From NCBI GenBank assembly GCA_041399155.1, contig JAWKTI010000004.1, positions 1 through 64,000 of the forward strand: a stretch of DNA of 64,000 nucleotides, read 5' to 3'. How positions within the stretch are numbered: the stretch's first letter is position 1; each line of letters begins with the position of its first letter. The position numbers and the translations under genes are program-made. The notes beneath the pieces are model-generated. The model worked only from the letters and a program-made list of their open reading frames with translations, did not search any database and was not told the origin of the DNA. The DNA is from Zavarzinella sp. (GTDB taxonomy: Bacteria > Planctomycetota > Planctomycetia > Gemmatales > Gemmataceae). Below, piece after piece: positions 17,666 through 25,039 of the stretch.

Positions 17666-19165
17666 ATGATTATCCCAGACACATCTTCTTCAATCAACCC
17701 CAACTTCCTGTTTGGCCTATTTGATCGACTCGCATCAGAAGTCAATCGTGCTGTACAGGAATGCATGCCGATTCGTGATTTCGAGCAACATGTTCAACAA
17801 TCGGTTGCTCAAATTGGTGCTTCAGCAATCTCGTTGTACCTGGAAATGCTTGGCGATGGCGACGTGGGAGAAAAGATCCAGACAGAAACAGGTGAAGTGC
17901 TTCATCGCAGCGAAGAACCCCGACAACGGTCCATCCGAACGATCTTTGGTGAGCATCGGTTTGAGCAGTATGTTTATGGCGTCGATCTTGGCCGCAAGAT
18001 TGATTTGTATCCTGTGGATGTCATGATTCAGATGCCAGCAAACACATATTCTCCGTGGTTTCGCGAGGTCATGCATTATCTCAGCACAAAGATGTCGTAT
18101 CAGGAATCATCAGATGTGATTTCTTTGTTGTATCTGCAAAAGAGTCCGGTCGATACTCTGGAACGAAATATCCACAATCTGAGTGAATCTGCAGAACAGT
18201 TTCTGAATGAGATCCCAATTCCTGCACCAACAGCAGAGGGAAAGATTCTGGTGGTGAGTGCCGATGCCAAAGGAGTCCCCATGGTTCGCAAGACGAAGGC
18301 GATTCCAGCGTTTGATCAACGGTATTTTCCTGGTAATCGGCGTATGGCGACGCTGGCGACCGTATATTCCGTGAATGAATATTTTCGAACGGCTGAAGAG
18401 ATTGTCGCAGCGTTATTTCGAGAAAACTCGAATCGTGAGGAGAAACGCCCCGAACCGGTGGGCAAAGTGGTTGCGGGATTTTTGTCGCAATGTGATGCGG
18501 AGGGGGTGCTGATCAGAGGCACGCACCACGCGATGGTGTGGGCAGCAGAACAGGTCGAACGTCGCCACCAATCAGGTCAGCCTTTGGTACGGCTGATGGA
18601 TGGTCAGACCAGTTTGTGGGAAGCATCTGATGTCAATTTCGATTCATACGAAACAATTGATATCCTGGATATCATTCATGTTGCCAGTTATGTGTGGGAT
18701 GCGGCAAAAGTGTTTGAGTCTCACCGTGAACATCAGGAAGCGTTTGCTCGAGACCGCCTATTGAGAATCCTGAAGGGAGATGTGAAAAGTGTGGTTTCGG
18801 GAATCCGTCAGAAAGCGACAAAAAGCGAATTGAAAGCAGAAAAGTTAAAGAAGATTAATCAGGTTTGCAACTACTTTGAAAAGAACTACCACCGGATGAG
18901 ATATGACAGCTATTTGCAGCAAGGGCTGCCGATTGCAACTGGGGTGATTGAAGGGGCTTGTCGGCACCTGGTGATGGATCGAATGTGCCGCACGGGAATG
19001 AGATGGAAAACGAAAGGGGCCCAGGCAATGCTACACGCCCGAGCAATTGATCTGGCAGGTCGAACCAGAGATTTTCATATTTACCTGGCTAACCAGGAAT
19101 ACCAAAGAACAGACAGGTTCCGCAAACAGCTCAATCTGTCCCACTTATTACCCTTGCCCGGATGA
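17666..19165 (+). CDS. Transposase, ISKra4-like family (copy 2)
   Basis: 499 residues, intact. It carries the same DDE blocks as copy 1 (SADAKGVPMVR, DILDIIHVASYVWDAAK, GVIEGACRHLVMDRM) and differs by only a few conservative changes. The start is preceded by GGAG within a hairpin. It should be able to mobilise both copies. Confidence 0.9.
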   Translation: MIIPDTSSSINPNFLFGLFDRLASEVNRAVQECMPIRDFEQHVQQSVAQIGASAISLYLEMLGDGDVGEKIQTETGEVLHRSEEPRQRSIRTIFGEHRFEQYVYGVDLGRKIDLYPVDVMIQMPANTYSPWFREVMHYLSTKMSYQESSDVISLLYLQKSPVDTLERNIHNLSESAEQFLNEIPIPAPTAEGKILVVSADAKGVPMVRKTKAIPAFDQRYFPGNRRMATLATVYSVNEYFRTAEEIVAALFRENSNREEKRPEPVGKVVAGFLSQCDAEGVLIRGTHHAMVWAAEQVERRHQSGQPLVRLMDGQTSLWEASDVNFDSYETIDILDIIHVASYVWDAAKVFESHREHQEAFARDRLLRILKGDVKSVVSGIRQKATKSELKAEKLKKINQVCNYFEKNYHRMRYDSYLQQGLPIATGVIEGACRHLVMDRMCRTGMRWKTKGAQAMLHARAIDLAGRTRDFHIYLANQEYQRTDRFRKQLNLSHLLPLPG

Positions 19166-19374
19166 CCGGTTGCACTCCTGCGAAAGAGAAAGAAGTTGCT
19201 TGTATGTGCATCCGGAACATGATCCTCGATTTGTCTAGATCAGCTTGGCAATGTCGCGATTGTGGCCGCGTGTATATTTATGATCATTTGTATCAGGTCC
19301 AGCAGTTATTACCAGCCAATGATGACGTGCCTCGTGATCTGTTCCATACATCTGAACACAATGGGGATTAACTG

Positions 19375-20052
19375 ATGTCCACAGATATGACTTGGCGAAA
19401 AGCCATTGAAAAAGTACTGAATGGCTCTTCAACTCCACTGCATTACAATGAGATCACTGAGCGGATTATCTCAGCAGGTTTGCGAAAAAATCTGGGTGCA
19501 ACTCCAGCGAGATCTGTCAATGCAGAAATTTCAACTTCTATGAAGCGAGAAGGTAACTCTTCTCCATTCATTCGCATCAGCAAAGGAACATTTTCATTGC
19601 GCCCTGAAGCTGTTGAGTGGATTGCCACACCAAAACTTCTTGGTCAGCAGCAGATTGGAGCTATTCCAGTGGATTTCAACAAACAATTAGGAATCTACCT
19701 ACTCTATGACGGTCGAGAAGTTATTTATGTTGGCCGTTCAACAGATCGACCATTGGGAAGGAGACTTTACGAACACACCAATGATCGGCTATCAGCACGC
19801 TGGGATCGATTTTCATGGTTCGGGTTGTTACCTGTTTCTGAAAAGGGAGAAATCGGTGCCTTACCGGAAACATATCCTGCTGCAAAGTTAATTCCGGCCT
19901 TAGAAGCTATTTTAATCGAAGCTTTGGAACCACGCCAGAATCGAAAAAGAGGTGATGATTTGGCTGCTGTGGAATACCAGCAAAAAATTGACCCTGAAAT
20001 TGAGAAAAAGAAAGTAAAAGCTACTTTGGATGCAGCACTGAACAAACTTTGA
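19375..20052 (+). CDS. HARE-HTH domain fused to a GIY-YIG nuclease
   Basis: 225 residues from ATG 19375. Residues 5-75 fit the HARE-HTH winged-helix pattern (TWRKAIEKVLNGSSTPLHYN, then GLRKNLGATPARSV and FIRISKGTFSLR). Residues 105-205 fit a GIY-YIG nuclease: LGIYLLYDGREVIYVGRS, then LGRRLYEHT with the catalytic Arg, and ALEAILIEALEP with the metal-binding Glu. HARE-HTH domains are known from RNA polymerase delta and from fusions to restriction-type nucleases. A DNA-cleaving defence or mobile-element role is plausible but not shown. It sits in the accessory insert after the AAA+ gene; no methyltransferase partner is present. Confidence 0.8.
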   Translation: MSTDMTWRKAIEKVLNGSSTPLHYNEITERIISAGLRKNLGATPARSVNAEISTSMKREGNSSPFIRISKGTFSLRPEAVEWIATPKLLGQQQIGAIPVDFNKQLGIYLLYDGREVIYVGRSTDRPLGRRLYEHTNDRLSARWDRFSWFGLLPVSEKGEIGALPETYPAAKLIPALEAILIEALEPRQNRKRGDDLAAVEYQQKIDPEIEKKKVKATLDAALNKL

Positions 20053-20066
20053 TATTTGATTACTTG

Positions 20067-20140
20067 GGTGCTGATGGGTGAAAAAATTGCCCAGCTGCGG
20101 GCCTGGGCCACCAATCGGTGCGTCCCCGCGGATGGGTGAG
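20067..20140 (+). repeat. Direct repeat B2: second copy of the AAA+ gene 3' end
   Basis: Partner of 17273-17346. It lacks any upstream part of the AAA+ gene, so it is a remnant that encodes only the last 24 codons including the stop. It marks the right edge of the accessory insert. Confidence 0.92.
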
Positions 20141-20372
20141 CGATGTCACTTGGATTGGAAAGGCAATGAATTTTGACCGCCAAGACGCAACTGTGCCAAG
20201 AAGAAAAATAACAGCTATCCTGGGCTTAAGATTAGATGCCGCTTCAAGTTTCCTTCCATGGATTCCCGCCTCAGGTCCATCGATTGATTGTCATTATAAC
20301 CGTTGGCAACGATCTCTGGTGACAATTCCAACAATTCGATTTGTTCAGAGAGGAAAGATGAGTTTTTTCTAA

Positions 20373-22457
20373 TTACTTCTGGCTGGTTGCTGCATCAAGC
20401 TCGGCTTTTGCTTTGTTTAACGCGTTGGTTGCATTGCCCAAACCAGCAGTTGCCTGATCCAGTGCAGTTTTCAACGGTGCCACAGCTTGTGTTGCTGCAT
20501 CGAAGGCCATTTTCTTGGCTGGCACTGCCGCCTGTGCTGCCTGCATTGCTTTTGTATGAGCTGCCACTTGCTGAGTGGTAGTCGTTAATGTGGTGGTAAG
20601 GTCAGTCACTGCCTTTGCCAGATCCTGAGCCTGTTGCTTTAAGGCTGCTTCGGCTGCGACTGCTGCCGTTTGTGCCTTTTCTGCTTCCATTACCTTTGCT
20701 GTCAATGCAGGAGTCTGTTTTTCGTCCTTGTTGGCTGCCAGTGCGGCTTTGGCTTTTTCCAGATTCGCTTTAGCCGTGGTTACCGCCATCAGTGCGGGTG
20801 GTAGTTTTTGCTGCACCGCAGTCTGCATTGCTTTTGTTGCATTCAGTTTGTCGGTGGTGGCTTTCACCGTGGCGTTGGCGGTTGCCAGTGCCTGGGTGGT
20901 AGTTTCCACCAGCTTGGTAGCGGCATCCAGTTCCGCTTTCTTCTGATTCACCACATTAGTGGCGTTGGTAAAGGCGTTATTTGCCTGTGTCTGGGCAGCA
21001 GTTGCCTGGGTAAGCAGTTCCTGAGCTTTGGCCAGCACCTGTTGTGGAGTAGGTGGGTTGGTGGATACCTGACCTACCAGTTTGGCATCAGCCACCTGGA
21101 AAGCCATGACGTTGCCCAGCCAATCGCCCGAATAAACCTTGGTACTGTCGTGGTTGATATCGGCACGAAGGGCGAGGTCGCCGTGGGCTGCAAACGATTT
21201 TTGCAGTGCACCATTCAGATCCCAGACTTTGGTGACACGGTCACGACCGGTGCTGACAATGCGGTTATCGTGGCTGAATCGCACATCAAGTGTACCCCCA
21301 CCGTGGCCAGTCCAGCTTTTCACCTGGGTGCCGTTTTCCATTTCCCACAGTCGAATCGTAGCATCTTCGCTGCACGATGCCAGCACGTTTGAATCATCCC
21401 GCCAGCTCAGACCAGTGACTGAATTAGTATGACCTTTGAGGTTGTAGAATTCCCGACCAGTCACTGCCTCCCACACCCAGACACCGCCTGAGCGATCAGA
21501 GGAGGCTAACAGCACGCCATCTGGACTGAATGCGAGTCCATAGATCCAATCGGTATGCTTCTTGATTTCACGCACCAATGAGGCATCTTTGGTGGAGTAG
21601 ATTCGAATCATTTTGTTGGGGCTGCCCAGTGCAATCAGCGTTTGATCGGGTGAAATATCTGCAGCGAGAACTTCATCGGTTTCGTTGCCCACTTCGATAA
21701 TCTGTTCGCCGGTGCGAATATCCCAGACCACCACTTTACCTGAAAGTCCACCCCGGCCACCGCCTGCAAGCAGTAAACTGCCGTTCTGGCTGAATTTCAG
21801 CACGGTGGGGTTACCCACTGGAAATGGCAGCACACCCAATAAATCCAGAGTGTCACCGTTGTAAATGAGAACCTGCTTCTGCCCACCGATGGCTACCAGA
21901 GGTGCCCACGGGCTGGCGGCGAGTGCGGTAACAGAGTTGGCACGTTCTGTGGTAACCTGCAGTTTCTTTGGCAATGCTTTGGTGGGCATTGGCACCACAT
22001 CCGGCTTACCACGTTTGACCGACATCAAAGTGACATCGGTTTTGGGCTTTACCACAACAGGCTTGCTGTTGAGTGTTTCCAGCGCACCTGTCTGAATCCA
22101 CTTGAAGAGAAGATCCACCTTGGCTTGTTCAATCATCGGCTCACGTGGGGGCATTTTTGGCCCTTCTTTGTGGGCGGTAAGCCGCCAGAGGCGAGAGTTT
22201 TCGGCATCGCCTGGTTTCATGACTTCGCCGGACGCACCACCTTCCATGATTTTGGCATAGCTGGACAGGTCCATATCCGATTTGGCTTCCGCACCCTGGT
22301 GGCAGCCAATGCAGTGGGCACGGAAAATCGGCAGAATGTGGTCGACAAAAGTAATTTTGTCTTTGTCTTTGGGTTCCGCAGCGATGCTGGAAACACTGGT
22401 AGCACACGCCACCAATACAGCCAGCAGCCCACGTCGATATTGAAAGAGATTATTCAT
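20373..22457 (-). CDS. Planctomycete-type cytochrome c domain, WD40 repeats and Ala-rich coiled coil
   Basis: 694 residues from ATG 22457 (TTG 22478 and ATG 22466 are alternatives). Order: signal peptide (FQYRRGLLAVLVACATSVSS), a PSCyt1-type cytochrome domain with heme site CIGCH, then GKAKMPPRE-like sequence (KMPPREPMIEQ), then about six WD40 repeats (for example LAFSPDGVLLASSDRSGGVWVW, GHTNSVTGLSW), and a C-terminal region of about 230 residues very rich in Ala, Thr, Gln and Lys that should form a long coiled coil. Exported heme protein of unknown partner. It is the last gene of a minus-strand cluster that starts with DUF1501. Confidence 0.88.
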   Translation of the reverse strand: MNNLFQYRRGLLAVLVACATSVSSIAAEPKDKDKITFVDHILPIFRAHCIGCHQGAEAKSDMDLSSYAKIMEGGASGEVMKPGDAENSRLWRLTAHKEGPKMPPREPMIEQAKVDLLFKWIQTGALETLNSKPVVVKPKTDVTLMSVKRGKPDVVPMPTKALPKKLQVTTERANSVTALAASPWAPLVAIGGQKQVLIYNGDTLDLLGVLPFPVGNPTVLKFSQNGSLLLAGGGRGGLSGKVVVWDIRTGEQIIEVGNETDEVLAADISPDQTLIALGSPNKMIRIYSTKDASLVREIKKHTDWIYGLAFSPDGVLLASSDRSGGVWVWEAVTGREFYNLKGHTNSVTGLSWRDDSNVLASCSEDATIRLWEMENGTQVKSWTGHGGGTLDVRFSHDNRIVSTGRDRVTKVWDLNGALQKSFAAHGDLALRADINHDSTKVYSGDWLGNVMAFQVADAKLVGQVSTNPPTPQQVLAKAQELLTQATAAQTQANNAFTNATNVVNQKKAELDAATKLVETTTQALATANATVKATTDKLNATKAMQTAVQQKLPPALMAVTTAKANLEKAKAALAANKDEKQTPALTAKVMEAEKAQTAAVAAEAALKQQAQDLAKAVTDLTTTLTTTTQQVAAHTKAMQAAQAAVPAKKMAFDAATQAVAPLKTALDQATAGLGNATNALNKAKAELDAATSQK

Positions 22458-22538
22458 ATGCAGCATCGTAATATTCAATAATTAATGAAAACTAATTTAT
22501 TTTTGGGCTAATCGTGGGATGGTGGGCTGTCGGCGGGC

Positions 22539-24956
22539 TTAGTGATTAAACACGAACTCACGCGAGTTCATTAACGCCCAGAAGAGGTCTTCAAAAAACC
22601 GGGCTTTGTCACCTTCCGCCGTCAGAATCTTGGTCAGTTTGTCCAATTCATCTTTCGTTGGTTTCCGCGACAGGGTCTTCATATACAGATACTCAATCAT
22701 CTCGCCGTCTGGGCGTTTGGTCCCCAGCAACTTCGTAGTGACATTCCCCTGTCGGATCCGTTGAGTAGTGGCATCACCGTTCAACAGGTGCAGCGATTGC
22801 GACAATGTTGGCTCCAGTTTTACTTCGCAGGAACAGACCGATTCACGGCTAGCGCGACCGAACGTACTGAGGAAGTAGTTAGTGACACGACCGTCAGCAA
22901 TCTGCACAGCACGTGCACCAGCGGGTAGCCCCTGGAACTTGTTCTTGGTTTCAGTTACCTGGGAGATAATGTCCAGCATCGTTTCAGCACGAATACGGCG
23001 AATCGATTGACGGGCAAAGTTTCTGGTATCACCTTCGTTGGAAGCGTTTGGAACGGTGGACCGTTGATAGGTCTGCGACATACAGATATCACGCACCAAC
23101 TTCTTGAAGTCGTAGTTGTAGGAAGTAAACTTCTTGCCCAGTTCATCAAGTAGTTCGCCGTTCGATGCGGGATTACTGATCCGCACATCGTCGACTTCAT
23201 TAATAATCCCCTGACCAAAGAAGTGCGACCAGACAATGTTTGCCAGGTTGGTGGCAAAGTATGGGTTTTCTGGCGATGCCAGCCAAGCGGCCAGCACCTT
23301 TCTGCGGTCTTCGGTGGGGCGGTCTGGTTCAATACCACCCAGGAACTTCGGTTTCATCACGCGATTGTCCACCGGGTGACGCACATCCCCACTGTGGCGG
23401 TCGAAGAAAATCGTTTCACGTGGGTCTTCGCCTTGTTTCCGCCCAATCTGAGAGAAGAACGCGGTAAAGCCATAGTAATCGTCCATCGTCCAGCGGTCGA
23501 ACGGGTGGTTGTGGCATTGGGCACATTGAATCCGCATGCCCATGAACACCTGAGCCACGTTTTCCGAGGTTTTCAGGATATCCGTTTCAATCAGATAGTA
23601 GTTGCTGGCGGGGTTACTGAAGGTCCCACCGGTGGCACCGAGTAATTCCTGCACCCACTGGTTCACAGGCACGTTGTTGGAAATACGGTCCTGCAGCCAG
23701 TTGTAATAGAGCAAGGTTGATTTGTAGCTGACATTGTTATCGGAACGAATCTGTAACAGTTCGGCCCACTTCATCACCCACACTTCAGAAAATTCTTTGC
23801 GGTTCAGCAGTTCATCAATCAATTGTTCCCGCTTGTTGGGTGCGGTGTTGTTCATGAAGCTTTCGCATTCCTGTGCAGTGGGCAACGTACCGACAATGTC
23901 GATATATACCCGACGCAAAAATGCTTCATCTGTGCACAATTCGGATGGTGCAATGCGGAGATCCCGCAGTTTTTTGTGCACCAATGTATCGATATAGTTG
24001 TTATCTTTGACGGCAGGGAAGTCAAACTTCAGCCCCTTGGGCAGCACCACAAATGGAGAACCCACGGTGAAGGTGGCAAAGCGAGCCATCACAAATACTT
24101 CCCCACGTTCACCTGCGGTGACAGCACCGTCGGTGGTGATGGTGGCGGAGTTATCGTTGTTCGACAGGAACAATGTCAGGTCGGTCACATCGCGGTCGTG
24201 GCCATCGCTATATTTGGCACGCACGGTCAGGCGCTGTTTGGTGCCTTTACCGTCCATCACGGCTCGCTTGGGATAAACTTCCAGGCTGATCGGGCTGGCT
24301 ACATCGGCAGCATCATTGGGAACACCTGCTTCGTGCCAGCGAATAAGAGATTGCCAATACTGGTCGCCTTCTTTGATTCGTTGCCCACCAGTGTGGGGGA
24401 CTTTGCCTGCGGCTTTTTCCATCAGCAAACCTTCGGCGGGCAATGCCAGGTTCACCCGACGGCCATTGATTTCACGAGTAAGCCGATAGTGGTCACCAGC
24501 GGGATCGTAACCAAACAGCGACAGTCGAAAACCATCTTTTCCACGTGCGGCACCATGGCAGGAACCGGCGTTACAACCAGTTCGCATGAAGATTGGCATC
24601 ACATCCAGGCGGAAAGAAACCGCACGTTCCGCGGCAGCACTTTTTACATTGACTGGCAAGTCGACAACTTTGCCACCAAATTCCACTTTCAGAGTGGTGG
24701 CACCATCAGCGATCGGGTGGACAATATTTTTATCGAGGCGGGCCAGTTTCGCGTCCGCAATGGTGGCTTTCACTTGATCGGTCACGTCCTGAGACAAACC
24801 GTCTGCATACCATGCCTGCACAATAAAAGATTGGGAGTCTCTCTTTGTTTCAAGATTGATGTCCGGTGGAAATACTTCGATCGAAACCAGTGGGGATTGT
24901 GCCCACGTGGGTATCGTAAGCATTCCAAATAACAATCCAGTAATCAACAAACGCAT
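22539..24956 (-). CDS. DUF1549/DUF1553 protein with N-terminal cytochrome-like motif
   Basis: 805 residues from ATG 24956, which has AGGA eight bases upstream and leads straight into a signal peptide (MRLLITGLLFGMLTIPTWA). Two Ig-like/Big_2-type segments carry EVFPPDINL and EVYPKRAV. CNAGSCHG is a degenerate cytochrome motif, and the DUF1549 domain follows (TDEAFLRRVYIDIVGTLPT). CAQCHNHPFDRW is a second CxxCH site and DUF1553 forms the C-terminus (ANIVWSHFFGQGI, and the final FFEDLFWALMNSREFVFNH). These proteins are a planctomycete hallmark of unknown biochemical function. Gene order with DUF1501 and PPC proteins is typical. Confidence 0.9.
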   Translation of the reverse strand: MRLLITGLLFGMLTIPTWAQSPLVSIEVFPPDINLETKRDSQSFIVQAWYADGLSQDVTDQVKATIADAKLARLDKNIVHPIADGATTLKVEFGGKVVDLPVNVKSAAAERAVSFRLDVMPIFMRTGCNAGSCHGAARGKDGFRLSLFGYDPAGDHYRLTREINGRRVNLALPAEGLLMEKAAGKVPHTGGQRIKEGDQYWQSLIRWHEAGVPNDAADVASPISLEVYPKRAVMDGKGTKQRLTVRAKYSDGHDRDVTDLTLFLSNNDNSATITTDGAVTAGERGEVFVMARFATFTVGSPFVVLPKGLKFDFPAVKDNNYIDTLVHKKLRDLRIAPSELCTDEAFLRRVYIDIVGTLPTAQECESFMNNTAPNKREQLIDELLNRKEFSEVWVMKWAELLQIRSDNNVSYKSTLLYYNWLQDRISNNVPVNQWVQELLGATGGTFSNPASNYYLIETDILKTSENVAQVFMGMRIQCAQCHNHPFDRWTMDDYYGFTAFFSQIGRKQGEDPRETIFFDRHSGDVRHPVDNRVMKPKFLGGIEPDRPTEDRRKVLAAWLASPENPYFATNLANIVWSHFFGQGIINEVDDVRISNPASNGELLDELGKKFTSYNYDFKKLVRDICMSQTYQRSTVPNASNEGDTRNFARQSIRRIRAETMLDIISQVTETKNKFQGLPAGARAVQIADGRVTNYFLSTFGRASRESVCSCEVKLEPTLSQSLHLLNGDATTQRIRQGNVTTKLLGTKRPDGEMIEYLYMKTLSRKPTKDELDKLTKILTAEGDKARFFEDLFWALMNSREFVFNH

Positions 24957-25039
24957 ATTACGTATCCTCATGCGGTCATCGCGTGCGGAAAATTGAACAA
25001 ATACAATAAATTTCTGTCTGGGCAATCAATCGGGCAAGA

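Larger units (their letters stand above)
17547..19177 (+). mobile_element. Insertion sequence copy 2, ISKra4-like, 1,631 bp
   Basis: Same length and same inverted ends (GAGTGCAACCGGTCAT) as the copy at 1974-3604, but in the opposite orientation. The 9-bp target duplication is CTGCGAAAG at 17538-17546 and 19178-19186. It splits the zinc-ribbon gene. The two copies are nearly identical, so at least one moved recently. Two inverted copies 14 kb apart could also recombine and invert the DNA between them. Confidence 0.93.
17399..19371 (+). pseudogene. Small zinc-ribbon-like protein gene interrupted by the IS
   Basis: The first 49 codons run from ATG 17399 (MKIYCECGTTIHDASD) into the insertion. 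Removing the element and one 9-bp duplication joins position 17546 to 19187 and gives a clean 110-residue frame ending at 19371. The joined protein has CEC near the N-terminus and CMC and CRDCG later (CxC...CxxC), suggesting a zinc-binding fold, and then LYQVQQLLPANDD. No family was recognised. The clean restoration shows the gene was intact when the IS landed. It lies in the accessory insert between the AAA+ gene and its duplicated 3' end, 3 bases ahead of the GIY-YIG gene, so the insertion is probably polar on it. Confidence 0.8.

Noticed and set aside
1974..19177. Composite transposon made of the two IS copies
   Set aside because: Each copy has its own private 9-bp target duplication, so each inserted separately; there is no common outer duplication.
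20373..21080. Plus-strand reading frames opposite the Ala-rich coiled coil
   Set aside because: They mirror the repetitive Ala/Thr/Gln codons of the minus-strand gene and have no starts with ribosome binding sites.
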